From NCBI RefSeq assembly GCF_000271845.1, contig NZ_JH719395.1, positions 881,180 through 945,179 on the forward strand: a stretch of DNA of 64,000 bases, in the 5' to 3' direction. Position 1 is the stretch's first letter. The number at the start of each line of letters is the position of its first letter. This document shows, one piece after another, positions 44,938-53,400 of the stretch. The position numbers and the translations under genes are program-made. The notes below the pieces were generated by a model that did not search any database, had not been told where the DNA came from, and saw only the letters and a program-made list of their open reading frames with translations. This DNA comes from Rhizobium leguminosarum bv. trifolii WSM2297 (GTDB taxonomy: Bacteria; Pseudomonadota; Alphaproteobacteria; Rhizobiales; Rhizobiaceae).

Positions 44938-45726
44938 TTGACATTCGAGCCTCTCTATTCACTTTCGGGCCTGTTTGTCGGCGCGCTCGTCGGCATCACC
45001 GGTGTTGGTGGCGGTTCGCTGATGACACCGCTGCTGGTGCTGCTCTTCGGCGTCCATCCAGCCACCGCCGTCGGCACCGATCTTCTCTATGCGGCGATCA
45101 CCAAGACCGCCGGCACCGCCGTTCACGGCATGCACGGGCGCATCAACTGGAAGATCGTCGGCAGCCTTGCAGCCGGCAGCGTGCCGGCCGCCCTGCTGAT
45201 GCTCTGGCTGCTGGCAGGCGTCGATCGCAAAAGCATCGGTGTCACCAATACGATCACCACGGCGCTCGGCTGGCTTCTGGTCATGACTGCGATCATGCTG
45301 GTCTTCCGCGGTCCGATCCTCGAATGGGCGCGCCGCGCCATCGGCGACCGCACGCCGCCGCAGCCGAGTACCATCCTCGCCCTCACCGTCATTCTGGGAT
45401 TTGTCCTCGGCGTCCTCGTCACTCTCACCTCGGTCGGTGCCGGCGCGCTGGGGGTGACCATCCTGCTGGTGCTCTATCCCAGGCTCGATGTGCGCGAGAT
45501 CGTCGGTTCGGATATCGTTCATGCGGTCCCGTTGACGCTGATCGGCGGCACCGGCTACTGGTTGATCGGCGAGATCAACTGGCCGATGCTGCTTGCCCTG
45601 CTTGTCGGCTCGATCCCCGGCATCATCATCGGCAGCCTTCTGGCGCCGAAGCTGCACGAGCGCACCATCCGCATCGTCCTTGCCGCGACACTCGCCGTCG
45701 TCGCAGGCAAGCTGCTGGCTGGCTGA
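44938..45726 (+). CDS. TauE/SafE-family sulfite/organic anion exporter
   Basis: A 262-residue inner-membrane protein with eight predicted helices in two similar halves: first GLFVGALVGITGVGGGSLMTPLLVLLFGVHPATAVGTDLLYAAITK, and later ILGFVLGVLVTLTSVGAGALGVTILLVLYPRLDVREIVGSDIVHAVPL. These are the TauE/SafE signature repeats. The start is a TTG at 44938 with GGAGAAG 8 bases before it. The transported anion is unknown. It converges with holB; a small hairpin, CCTGA-GAA-TCAGG (45727-45739), lies between. Confidence 0.87.
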   Translation: MTFEPLYSLSGLFVGALVGITGVGGGSLMTPLLVLLFGVHPATAVGTDLLYAAITKTAGTAVHGMHGRINWKIVGSLAAGSVPAALLMLWLLAGVDRKSIGVTNTITTALGWLLVMTAIMLVFRGPILEWARRAIGDRTPPQPSTILALTVILGFVLGVLVTLTSVGAGALGVTILLVLYPRLDVREIVGSDIVHAVPLTLIGGTGYWLIGEINWPMLLALLVGSIPGIIIGSLLAPKLHERTIRIVLAATLAVVAGKLLAG

Positions 45727-45747
45727 CCTGAGAATCAGGATTCAAAT

Positions 45748-46773
45748 TTAGAGACCCGGCTGCTTGATATCGGCGAGAATGCTGATGATCGTCTGTTTGC
45801 GGTCGAGGTTATAGGCATCCGAAATGGTCAGCCGCTCGGTGATCTCGGAATAGAGCCGCGCCAGCCGCTCCGCAGCTGTGATCTGCCCCTCGCCAGCCGC
45901 AGTCCGCGCCCGGTTCATGATGTCGTCGCCGACATGGCTGACGAAGAAATCGAAGATCGTGTCGCTTTCCCGGCCTGAAAGCGCGTCGGCCAGCCGATGC
46001 ATGGCCTTGCGCGCCGCCGGCCCTTCGGCCGATAGCATCTCATCATAGGCGGAAATGATCTCGCCTCCGCCGTAGTTCAACAGTTTCAGCGCCTCCCCGA
46101 CGCTGCCCTTGGCGGCCGAAAGCACCGCACCGCCCTCGCCTGCTATGCCGAGATGGGCAAGGGCCGCCATGAGCGCGTCGTCGGCAAGCGGTGCCAGCTT
46201 CAGTGGCAGGCAGCGCGAACGGATGGTCGGCAACAAGCGTCCCGGCGCATGCGAGAGCACCAGGAACAATGCCCGCTTCGGCGGCTCTTCCAGGATCTTC
46301 AGGATGGCGTTGGCGGCATTGCGGTTCATGTCGTCGGCCGGATCGATGATGACGATCCGCCAATTGCCGGTGCCTGATGTCTGCGAGAAGAATTTGCCGG
46401 CGCGGCGCACCTCGTCGACCGTGATCGCCGACTTCACCTTGCCGGTCTTTTCATCCACCGGCCGGGCGAGATGCAGGAGATTGTGCGAGGCGCCGGAGGA
46501 GATCTGCCGGCTGACTGAAGAGGCAGGATCCGGATCGCCGATCGTCTCCGGCGCCGTCGCAGGATCGGGATGGGAGAGCACGTGATTGGCAAAGCGGAAG
46601 GCGAGCGTCGCCTTGCCGATGCCCTCCGGTCCCTCGATCAGGATGGCGTGGTGACCCTTGCCGGACCGGTAGGATTGCGCCAGGAAGGCCTCCGCCTCCT
46701 CATGGCCGAACAGCCGGGTATTTTCCCCCGGCCAGATGGCGCCGTCGAGCAGTCCGGGTCTTTCTTCACTCAT
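45748..46773 (-). CDS. holB: DNA polymerase III delta-prime subunit
   Basis: A 341-residue clamp-loader subunit. It has the P-loop-like GPEGIGKATLAFRFANH, the stretch NWRIVIIDPADDMNRNAANAILKILEEPPKRALFLVLSH and the SRC motif (TIRSRCLPL), which contacts the neighbouring ATPase. The zinc-module Cys residues of the gamma/tau and E. coli delta-prime type are absent, as is normal for the alphaproteobacterial form. It follows tmk with 8 bases between; ATG 46773 is preferred over a GTG 4 codons upstream. Co-expression with tmk is conserved in many bacteria. Confidence 0.93.
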   Translation of the reverse strand: MSEERPGLLDGAIWPGENTRLFGHEEAEAFLAQSYRSGKGHHAILIEGPEGIGKATLAFRFANHVLSHPDPATAPETIGDPDPASSVSRQISSGASHNLLHLARPVDEKTGKVKSAITVDEVRRAGKFFSQTSGTGNWRIVIIDPADDMNRNAANAILKILEEPPKRALFLVLSHAPGRLLPTIRSRCLPLKLAPLADDALMAALAHLGIAGEGGAVLSAAKGSVGEALKLLNYGGGEIISAYDEMLSAEGPAARKAMHRLADALSGRESDTIFDFFVSHVGDDIMNRARTAAGEGQITAAERLARLYSEITERLTISDAYNLDRKQTIISILADIKQPGL

Positions 46774-46781
46774 AATAGGCC

Positions 46782-47462
46782 TCACTCATGATGAGCGGCT
46801 TCCGGCATGCGTGCACGGCCTGCAGGCGACATGAGCTGCCGGACGATCGCCACGATCTCGGCGGCGATTGCCTCCTCGCTCTGCATGGCGTTGATGACGT
46901 GACAGCGCTCCGGCTCGCGGGCGGCGATATCGAGAAAGGCTTCGCGCCGTTTCTCGTGGGTTTCAAGCCGCTCTTTCTCGAAGCGGTCGGGGGCCTCGGC
47001 GGCAGCGCGTTTCTGCGCCCGCTCCAGCCCGATCTTGGCGGGGATGTCGAGGATTACGGTGCAATCCGGCATCACGCCGTTGACGGCGATGCGCTGCAGC
47101 GTCTCGATGAAATCCGGCTCGAGATTGCCGGTGACGCCTTGGTACACGCGGGAGGAATCCATGAAGCGGTCGCAAAGCACGATCTTGCCGGCAGCCAGTG
47201 CGGGGCGGATCACCTCTTCGACATGGTCGTTGCGCGCCGCCGCAAACAGGATTGCTTCCATCCGCGTGCCGAAGGCTTCGGCAGCCCCCGACAGCAGCAC
47301 ATGGCGTACGGCCTCGGCACCCGGCGATCCGCCCGGTTCCCGCGTCACCAGCACATCGTGACCTTCGCCTTTCAGCGCCTCGGCGAGGCGGCGGATCTGC
47401 GTGGACTTGCCAGCGCCTTCCCCGCCTTCAAACGTAACGAACAATCCCGTACCGGATGACAA
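46782..47462 (-). CDS. tmk: Thymidylate kinase
   Basis: A 226-residue kinase that turns dTMP into dTDP for DNA synthesis. P-loop [11 protein letters not shown] lies at residues about 10-20, the DRF motif is [13 protein letters not shown], and a Lid region is present ([14 protein letters not shown]). The start is TTG 47462, which gives the family's normal length ([14 protein letters not shown]); frames upstream of it are not conserved. It lies 134 bases after dac and directly before holB. Confidence 0.93.
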   Translation of the reverse strand: MSSGTGLFVTFEGGEGAGKSTQIRRLAEALKGEGHDVLVTREPGGSPGAEAVRHVLLSGAAEAFGTRMEAILFAAARNDHVEEVIRPALAAGKIVLCDRFMDSSRVYQGVTGNLEPDFIETLQRIAVNGVMPDCTVILDIPAKIGLERAQKRAAAEAPDRFEKERLETHEKRREAFLDIAAREPERCHVINAMQSEEAIAAEIVAIVRQLMSPAGRARMPEAAHHE

Positions 47463-47596
47463 TGACGATTTCCCGCATTCCGGGCGCCGCAGGCGCGCCC
47501 CATCTCTTCTATCTATCCGAAGATATCGGGGAGGAAAACCTTTCGCCACGGCGACATATTCACCTTTCCCGGCAAATTGCATGAGAAAGCCGGCAT

Positions 47597-48955
47597 TCAG
47601 CCGGGTGCGGACTTGTCCCAGAGCCAGGAGAAGAATAGCGATTCGCCGAGTTCCAGCACGGCATCGACCGCCCGGCTGCTGAGCGATCCCTCGCCGACCG
47701 CCTGCACGGTATAAAGCGGCACTTCCCGGAGCAGCCGGGCCCCTGCGAAAATCCTCAGTGCGCCCGCCTGGGTATCCGGCTCTACCGGCGCCATCAGCGG
47801 CCAGTGATAGACGATGCGCGCCGACAGCCGGTCGGGATTGCTGATCGGAATATAGACGCTGACCGGCGCCTTGGCCACGAGATCGACGGTGCGCGCCGTG
47901 CCGCCATAGACGCTGGCGGCGCCGATCACTTCCTTGTCGGCGAAGATCTGCCGGTTCTCGAAGGCCGTCAGCCCCCATTCGAGCACCCGCTTGGCCTCTT
48001 CCGTCCGCTCCTTGTCGGAAGCGATGCCGGCAAGCGCCAGAAACAGCCGCCTGCCGTCGCGCTCAACCGACGCGACGATCGAATAGCCCTCGCCCTCGGT
48101 AAAGCCGGTTGCCAAGCCATCGGCGCCGAGATCGAGCCCGAGCAGCGGATTGCGGTTGCGCTGGAAGATCTTGTTCCACTCGAAATCCGGCTTCGCGAAA
48201 TAGGGATAGAGGTTCGGATAGGACTGCTGCAGGGCGGTGGCCAGCGTCACCATTTCGCGCGCCGTCACCTTGCTCTTTCCATCGGGAAGGCCGGTGGAAT
48301 TGCCGAACTCGGCCTTTTCCATGCCAAGCTCGCGGGCGCGCCGCGTCATCGACACGGCAAATTGCTGCTCGCTTCCGGCCATGCCTTCGGCGAGGATGAT
48401 GCAGCTGTCATTGGCGCCCTGGATGGCGATGCCCTTGATCAGGTCCTCAACGCGCACCTTCGATTTGAGGCTGGCAAACATCGTTGCCGTCCTCGACGGC
48501 GCGCCGCCGGTTCTCCAGGCATATTCGGAAACGGGATATTCGGTATCGAAGGTAATCTGGCCCTTCGTCACCGCGTCGAAGACGAGATCCATCGTCATCA
48601 GCTTGGCGAGCGAAGCCGGCGAAAAAACCTGATCCTCGTTCTTGGCAAGAAGCACCGTGCCGGTATCGGCCTCAATCATATAGGCCTGCGCCGCCTTGGT
48701 GGCGAAACCGGCGGCACCGTTATCGGCCGCAACCGCTCCGGTGGTGAACGGCATCAGGCATGCCAGAGCAATTCCAGCAAAAGTGCGCAGCGGTTTTGCG
48801 TCCGGAATTGCGGCGAGGAAAAGAGATGGAGCAATTCCCGCAAAAGTGCGTAGCGGTTTTGCGTCCGGAATTGCGCGGAAACAAAGGGTTAGAGCGGTTC
48901 CGCGCTCCGATAGGAAGCTGAACTGGTCTAAAAGGCGAAGCACAGGCTTCAGCAT
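47597..48955 (-). CDS. dac: D,D-carboxypeptidase-like penicillin-binding protein (DacA/PBP5 family)
   Basis: A 452-residue exported protein that trims pentapeptide side chains of peptidoglycan. The active-site SxxK is S115-LAK118. The second motif, SGN in PBP5, reads GAN (180-182), and KTG reads ATG (282-284), so two catalytic residues are replaced; activity may be weak or altered. A C-terminal beta domain and amphipathic end ([23 protein letters not shown]) follow. The N-terminus (residues 27-67) is encoded by two copies of a rhizobial repeat, and the second copy makes the signal peptide core [21 protein letters not shown] 48955 with GGAAA is the only good start. Confidence 0.85.
   Translation of the reverse strand: MLKPVLRLLDQFSFLSERGTALTLCFRAIPDAKPLRTFAGIAPSLFLAAIPDAKPLRTFAGIALACLMPFTTGAVAADNGAAGFATKAAQAYMIEADTGTVLLAKNEDQVFSPASLAKLMTMDLVFDAVTKGQITFDTEYPVSEYAWRTGGAPSRTATMFASLKSKVRVEDLIKGIAIQGANDSCIILAEGMAGSEQQFAVSMTRRARELGMEKAEFGNSTGLPDGKSKVTAREMVTLATALQQSYPNLYPYFAKPDFEWNKIFQRNRNPLLGLDLGADGLATGFTEGEGYSIVASVERDGRRLFLALAGIASDKERTEEAKRVLEWGLTAFENRQIFADKEVIGAASVYGGTARTVDLVAKAPVSVYIPISNPDRLSARIVYHWPLMAPVEPDTQAGALRIFAGARLLREVPLYTVQAVGEGSLSSRAVDAVLELGESLFFSWLWDKSAPG
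48766..48875. repeat. Two copies of a 47-bp rhizobial interspersed repeat inside dac
   Basis: Copy A at 48766-48812 and copy B at 48829-48875 share 45 of 47 bases and start 63 bp apart, so they are in the same frame of dac. Each contains GCGGTTTTGCGTCCGGAATT; the neighbouring AGAGCGGTTC stretch belongs to the same repeat type. On the dac strand each copy encodes [15 protein letters not shown]. This kind of element is scattered through Rhizobium genomes, mostly between genes (established from memory, not searched here). Confidence 0.8.
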
Positions 48956-49029
48956 CAGAGGTTTCCATCGATCGAGCGGCGTGTCGTCAGGAGGTTAGTG
49001 CGAGAGGAAATCCGATGCAATCGCCGCGC

Positions 49030-50124
49030 TCAGTGCGCGGCGAATTTGGCCTGACGCTTGGTCGAGGCAAGGATCGCGTCCTGCGTCAGCCCGTCATTGC
49101 GCACCATCACCGCGTCGAAGGCGAGATCGACGTTCACCGTCTTGACGTTCTCGTTCTGGTAACCGAGCGCCAGCGAGCCCAGCGGCCGTTCGTAGGGCAT
49201 GGGACCGATCTCCGGCAGCACGACCATCTGGTCGAAGGCCTGCGGGGCACTGGTGGCGGACGATGCCGGCGGTGCCACCAAGACATGGGCACCGGGAGCC
49301 TGAGCGGGCGCCGCATTATAGCGTGCGCTCGGCGTCGAGCCGGCATAGGAGGTCGCCGACATCGGCACCGGCACATTGGCCGGCGTTTCGTAGTCTTCCG
49401 AACTTTGCAGCTGGTCGCGGGTCATCTTGCGGCTGGTGGAGGCGACCATCACGCCGGTTGCGATCTGGCCTTCCGGATTGACGCCGGGGATACGGCTGCC
49501 CCCCTTCGGCACGTAGGAGGCCATCAGATAGGGCATGTCGTGGCCGTCCATGCGGGCGCGGCCGACATATTGCACGCGCACCTTGCCGGTGCCGCTGTGC
49601 TGCAGATCCAGCATGTCGGCCGTCTTGTTCGAAAGGTCGATGATGCGGCCTTCGTGATAGGGGCCGCGATCGTTAACGCGCACGATAACGGAGGAACCGC
49701 TTTCGAGATTGGTGACGCGCGCATAGCTCGGCAGCGGGAAGGTCGGATGCGCCGCGGAAAGATGCATCTGGTCGTAGACTTCGCCGTTCGCCGTCAGGCG
49801 CCCATGAAAGGCCGAGCCATACCAGGAGGCGACGCCGACCTTGTTATAGGCGAAGTCTTCCTTCGGATAATACCACTTGCCCTTCACCTCGTAAGGATTG
49901 CCGACGATGTAGCGGCCGCCGCCCTTGGGAATATTGTTGCCGGTAGCGACCCTCGGGCTCGCCTTCACGCCATATTCGGATTCGGAGAAATATTCTTTGC
50001 CGTGGGCTTTCTTCTTCGGCACCGCCTGCGTCGTGCCGCACGCCGCAACCGTCGCACACATCGCCGATACCGCCAGCCACCGTGCTGTCGTTGCGAAAGA
50101 CGCCGCCCCGTATCCCAATTTCAT
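49030..50124 (-). CDS. rlpA: RlpA-family septal ring lytic transglycosylase lipoprotein
   Basis: A 364-residue lipoprotein. The signal peptide ends in the lipobox VAAC (Cys about residue 29 from this start). The double-psi beta barrel is clear at about residues 95-190: VGVASWYGSAFHGRLTANGE, ARVTNLESGSSVIVRVNDRGPY and RIIDLSNKTADML. The C-terminus (from about 230) is Ala/Ser/Pro-rich, and no SPOR domain is seen. RlpA cleaves naked glycan strands at the septum. ATG 50124 (GGGA) is chosen over a TTG 6 codons upstream. It heads the rlpA-dac-tmk-holB direction. Confidence 0.9.
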   Translation of the reverse strand: MKLGYGAASFATTARWLAVSAMCATVAACGTTQAVPKKKAHGKEYFSESEYGVKASPRVATGNNIPKGGGRYIVGNPYEVKGKWYYPKEDFAYNKVGVASWYGSAFHGRLTANGEVYDQMHLSAAHPTFPLPSYARVTNLESGSSVIVRVNDRGPYHEGRIIDLSNKTADMLDLQHSGTGKVRVQYVGRARMDGHDMPYLMASYVPKGGSRIPGVNPEGQIATGVMVASTSRKMTRDQLQSSEDYETPANVPVPMSATSYAGSTPSARYNAAPAQAPGAHVLVAPPASSATSAPQAFDQMVVLPEIGPMPYERPLGSLALGYQNENVKTVNVDLAFDAVMVRNDGLTQDAILASTKRQAKFAAH

Positions 50125-50220
50125 ATGTCCCACGCCGCTCAAAGATCGTTATGGTTAAGGAACTTGCCCCATACCGGGCCAATACGCCTTATCCCCGCCC
50201 GCCTAACGAGGCTTTAATCT

Positions 50221-50256
50221 TGCGAAGTTCGTGGCAAATTTACGAACGATTTCGCA
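50221..50256. promoter_or_regulatory. Nested inverted repeat upstream of rlpA
   Basis: TGCGAAGTTCGT (50221-50232) faces ACGAAC (50242-50247) and, after GAT, TTCGCA (50251-50256). The inner arms GTTCGT/ACGAAC are perfect with a 9-base spacer; the outer arms TGCGAA/TTCGCA are perfect but offset by 3 bases. It lies about 100 bases upstream of the rlpA start. It looks like a dimer- or tetramer-binding operator; the binding protein is unknown. Confidence 0.45.
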
Positions 50257-50422
50257 GCGATAGCGACAATTCTAATGATTATGGTTTATAAAACACTAAC
50301 GCGGACCTTGCCGCCCTGTCCCCGCCGCTGCCGAAAGGAGGCTGAAATTCCCGTGCCGATGCGGGACACATGGTAAACATCCGGCCCCTTCAGAACGCTC
50401 GAAAAGCTCCATATTGGAACGC

Positions 50423-50448
50423 AGCCGGCGCGACTTCACGCGCCGGCT
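50423..50448. repeat. Perfect 10-bp hairpin
   Basis: AGCCGGCGCG (50423-50432), a 6-base loop and CGCGCCGGCT (50439-50448). There is no T-run on either side, so a classical terminator is unlikely. It lies 57 bases upstream of the gene at 50506 and could sit in its 5' leader. Confidence 0.5.
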
Positions 50449-50505
50449 GGTGGGAACGAAATCTCTGCCACGGGCTTTGAAGTTTATGCCTTTTGGAGGA
50501 TCACC

Positions 50506-50709
50506 ATGAACGATGAAACCATGACGCAGCTCGACACGGTCAGCCAGCAATTGCATGCCAGATCTCGGACGCTTTCCCAGCAGGACAAAGACAATGACAT
50601 CGCAATGCTGATGTCAGCGCTCGCCGTGACAATGGAGGCAGTTCGATCTCTCTGCGAGGATATGAACCAGCTCAACGGTCCGAAGGGCCTCGGATCTGAC
50701 GGAGGCTAG
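50506..50709 (+). CDS. Small hypothetical protein, 67 residues
   Basis: A soluble, largely helical protein (TMTQLDTVSQQLHARSRTLSQQDKDNDIAMLMSALAVTMEAVRSL). The ribosome site is excellent (GGAGGATCACC before ATG). No family is recognised, and its Met/Gln/Asp-rich composition differs from that of neighbours. It stands alone downstream of the rlpA promoter region with a perfect hairpin in its leader. Confidence 0.6.
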   Translation: MNDETMTQLDTVSQQLHARSRTLSQQDKDNDIAMLMSALAVTMEAVRSLCEDMNQLNGPKGLGSDGG

Positions 50710-50802
50710 ATCTCTCCTATGCCAGGCGCAATTCAAAGGGAACTTTGCGCCGGCAAGGTGACCCGCGCCAAGCACTGACCTTTAGAAGCAGCAGTCCGTC
50801 CC

Positions 50803-51129
50803 CTACGCTGCCGGTGGGCGATACCGCACCGACTTTGCCTTTCCCAAGGCTTCGATCGTGTCCTCGACGCTGATAAGGACCGTGGTTTCCATGGAACTGA
50901 CCGCCCCGCCGGCGCCGATAGCAATCGCGACAGCCGCCATCGATACATTATCGGGCGCCTCCCACAGATTCCAACCATCATGCTCGCCAAAGGCATACCA
51001 GAACCCATGGAGCTTGCCGCCCACCGATTCAATGTAACGACGGGCCGCCTCTCGGCGATCCTCGGGGTTTTCGATCATGCGCGCCCATGTGTCGGGCGTG
51101 TAGCTGAAGCGCGTGAGATGCATGGCCAT
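50803..51129 (-). CDS. GYD-domain protein
   Basis: A 108-residue protein matching the GYD family: FSYTPDTWARMIENPEDRREAARRYIESVGGKLHGFWYAFGEHDGW and later LISVEDTIEALGKA. Members are small dimeric ferredoxin-like-fold proteins of unknown function, often near stress or metabolic genes. The ribosome site GGAGG 7 bases before ATG 51129 supports this start rather than an ATG two codons later. Confidence 0.8.
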   Translation of the reverse strand: MAMHLTRFSYTPDTWARMIENPEDRREAARRYIESVGGKLHGFWYAFGEHDGWNLWEAPDNVSMAAVAIAIGAGGAVSSMETTVLISVEDTIEALGKAKSVRYRPPAA

Positions 51130-51392
51130 GGCTTTTTCCTCCGCCAGAACAACACAGTAAACGCTCAAGCCGGCGAGAACGCCAGTCAATTCCAATGTGT
51201 CGAACAAGCAGAGATCTATGCGCCGGAATTGCAATCGGAGCAGATGCCGGCAAATGCTGTAGACAGCAAGTTGACGCTGCGATCAAAGCTGCTAAAAAGC
51301 CAGCCATCGAGTGATTGGGTTGCAAACCGGAAGCAATGGCCGGTTCGTAGAAATCAACGGAATGTGGATTTCTGAAGCCTTCTCAATCGGAT

Positions 51393-51482
51393 GGAAGAGT
51401 GTCCGAGTGGTTTAAGGAACCGGTCTTGAAAACCGGCGTGCGGGAAACCGTACCGTGGGTTCGAATCCCACCTCTTCCGCCA
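51393..51482 (+). tRNA. tRNA-Ser (anticodon TGA)
   Basis: A 90-base class II tRNA with the 3' CCA encoded. Acceptor stem GGAAGAG pairs with CTCTTCC near the end; the anticodon arm is CCGGT-CTTGAAA-ACCGG with anticodon TGA (51427-51429), reading UCA/UCG codons; the long variable arm (GTGCGGGAAACCGTAC) is characteristic of Ser tRNAs; the T-arm is GTGGG-TTCGAAT-CCCAC. Confidence 0.97.
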
Positions 51483-51532
51483 TGCCGCCTTGATTTCTTT
51501 GCGGAATTCGATCTGTCACGCGCCAGCACCCC

Positions 51533-52417
51533 TCAGCCCTCTAGTTGCTCAGCATTCTCCGCGAGAATCTTCACCAGATGTTCCTTCACGATCTGAACCC
51601 TCGGCGTCCGGCCGGCCTGATCGTGCACGAGAAGCCACAGATCGAGCGTCAGTCTGGGGAGGTCTTCGAGCACGGGCACCAGCCCGGTTCGGTGCGCGGC
51701 AAAACAGGGTAGAACCGCGATGCCGAGGCTGCTTTCAACGGCGGTCAACTGGGCGGTGAAGGAACTCAGCCGCATGGCCGGCTGCAGGTCGGGAAGAAGC
51801 TCGTCCAGCCACACCGACATCGAGAGATAACGTAGCTCCTCGCTCCAGCCGATTATCCGGTGGGATCGCAGATCGCGGTCGTTCGACGGCTGGCCAAGGG
51901 CTTCCAGATAATTCCGGTGGGCGTAGAGGCCGAATGCGACTTTGCCGACGCTGCGCATCCGGTAGCTGCCCCGCTCCGGCGGAACGATCCGGAGGACAAT
52001 ATCGGATTGCTGGGTCGCGAGCTGTACGGGCCGGACACTGGAACGGATGTCGAGCTGGATGCCGGGATAGTCCTGCATGAAGCCTGCAAGGCTGGGGAGC
52101 AGGATCTGTTGGCCGAGCAGTTCGGGCGCGTCCAACCGGACGATGCCCGAGAGGGTGTCGCTTCTATCCTTGGCTGACCGCTCGAAAGCCTTCAGGGAAG
52201 ATTCGGCCTGTTCGGCCGGCATTTGCAGGTTCATGCCCGCCTCGGTCAGTTCATATCCGTCGAAATGGTGCCGGAACAACGACACGCCCAACGCCTGCTC
52301 CAGCGCGGTGATCCGGCGCGAGACCGTCGATGTGCTGACGCCCAATCGGCGTGACGCCGCGCTGAGCGATCGCGACTCAGCAACGGCCAGAAAGTATTTC
52401 AAGTCATTCCAGTCCAT
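51533..52417 (-). CDS. LysR-family transcriptional regulator
   Basis: A 294-residue regulator: helix-turn-helix at residues 1-62 (LKYFLAVAESRSLSAASRRLGVSTSTVSRRITALEQAL) and a substrate domain with GYELTEAG, SGIVRLDAPELLGQQILLPSL and ESSLGIAVLPCFAA. ATG 52417 has GGAAAG upstream. It is divergent from the DUF849 gene at 52603, and the 185-base space carries two dyads that may be its operators. Confidence 0.88.
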   Translation of the reverse strand: MDWNDLKYFLAVAESRSLSAASRRLGVSTSTVSRRITALEQALGVSLFRHHFDGYELTEAGMNLQMPAEQAESSLKAFERSAKDRSDTLSGIVRLDAPELLGQQILLPSLAGFMQDYPGIQLDIRSSVRPVQLATQQSDIVLRIVPPERGSYRMRSVGKVAFGLYAHRNYLEALGQPSNDRDLRSHRIIGWSEELRYLSMSVWLDELLPDLQPAMRLSSFTAQLTAVESSLGIAVLPCFAAHRTGLVPVLEDLPRLTLDLWLLVHDQAGRTPRVQIVKEHLVKILAENAEQLEG

Positions 52418-52423
52418 GCAGCT

Positions 52424-52556
52424 TTCCATTTTTGGAACGATGGTTGTCCAAATCGGCAATCGCCTATTGCGCGTGATTTGATATGATCTCGGCTGCAACG
52501 GCAAGGGAAATCACCGCAATAGCGGGGCTCCCAAGTCTTCGCGTTTCCAAATTTGG
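52424..52556. promoter_or_regulatory. Candidate LysR binding sites between divergent genes
   Basis: Two A/T-centred dyads sharing the half-site TTCCA: TTCCA-TTTT-TGGAA at 52424-52437, over the ribosome site of the LysR gene, and TTTCCAAATTTGGTA with the perfect core CCAAATTTGG (52547-52556), 46 bases before the DUF849 start. The arrangement, one near each gene, fits autoregulation plus activation. Binding is inference. Confidence 0.45.
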
Positions 52557-52602
52557 TATAGCCGATGTCTCAAGCGGCCCAACAAGCGTGAGGCTTGTCA
52601 TT

Positions 52603-53328
52603 ATGATCGTTCAAGCTTGTATCAACGGCGCGCGACCGAGCGATTTTCATCCGCGCATTCCCCTGACGATCGATGCCATGGTGCGCGATGCCAGCGCCTC
52701 GGTCGCCGCCGGCGCTGCGGAATTGCACGTTCATCCGCGTGCGGCCGATGGCAAGGAGAGCCTCGCCGCCGTCGACGATACAATTGGCGCGATCCGCCGT
52801 GTCTGTCCGGGAACGCTGATCGGCGTGTCCACCGGCGCCTGGATCGAAGGCGACCGGGAGCGGACGCGGGAAACCATCCGCCGCTGGCGCGTCCTGCCGG
52901 ACTATGCCTCCGTGAACCTTTGCGAAGACGATGCGCCAGCTATCATGCAGTTGCTCCGGCAGATGGGCGTCGGCATCGAAGTCGGGATGGCATCCGTCGC
53001 CGATGCGGAACGCTACGTCAGCCTCGACGACCATGATCGGGTGTTTCGCGTGCTGATCGAGCTCGACAACGAGCAGGATCTACAGCGCGCCTGCGATATC
53101 AGCGACGGCATCGTCGAGGTGCTTGTGCGCAGCGGCGCCAATCGGCCGATGCTTCTGCACGGTTTCGACCAGACCGTCTGGCCCTTCGTCAGATTGGGGC
53201 GCGAGCGGCGCTATTCCACCCGCATCGGCCTTGAAGATGGCAAGCATCTCCCCGACGGCACGATTGCCAGCGGCAATGCCGCGCTGGTCGCAGCCGCCGT
53301 AGCGATCTTTAGCGGCCAGTCACGCTGA
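52603..53328 (+). CDS. DUF849 (BKACE-type) beta-keto acid cleavage enzyme
   Basis: A 241-residue TIM-barrel protein. Motifs of the 3-keto-5-aminohexanoate cleavage enzyme family are present: AAELHVHPRAADGKESL (zinc His pair), SVNLCEDDA and IRIGLEDGK-type stretch at the end. These enzymes condense a beta-keto acid with acetyl-CoA to acetoacetate and a CoA ester. The ATG at 52603 with GAGG upstream gives the family's N-terminus; the frame is open further upstream but would run through the operator. Its substrate is unknown. Next to it is a quinone oxidoreductase gene. Confidence 0.83.
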   Translation: MIVQACINGARPSDFHPRIPLTIDAMVRDASASVAAGAAELHVHPRAADGKESLAAVDDTIGAIRRVCPGTLIGVSTGAWIEGDRERTRETIRRWRVLPDYASVNLCEDDAPAIMQLLRQMGVGIEVGMASVADAERYVSLDDHDRVFRVLIELDNEQDLQRACDISDGIVEVLVRSGANRPMLLHGFDQTVWPFVRLGRERRYSTRIGLEDGKHLPDGTIASGNAALVAAAVAIFSGQSR

Positions 53329-53400
53329 CCTGATGTCGAATTTCTTTCTCCGCCGCCGGGTCAGCCTGATCCGGTCGACCTACCGCTCCATGAGGCAAGC

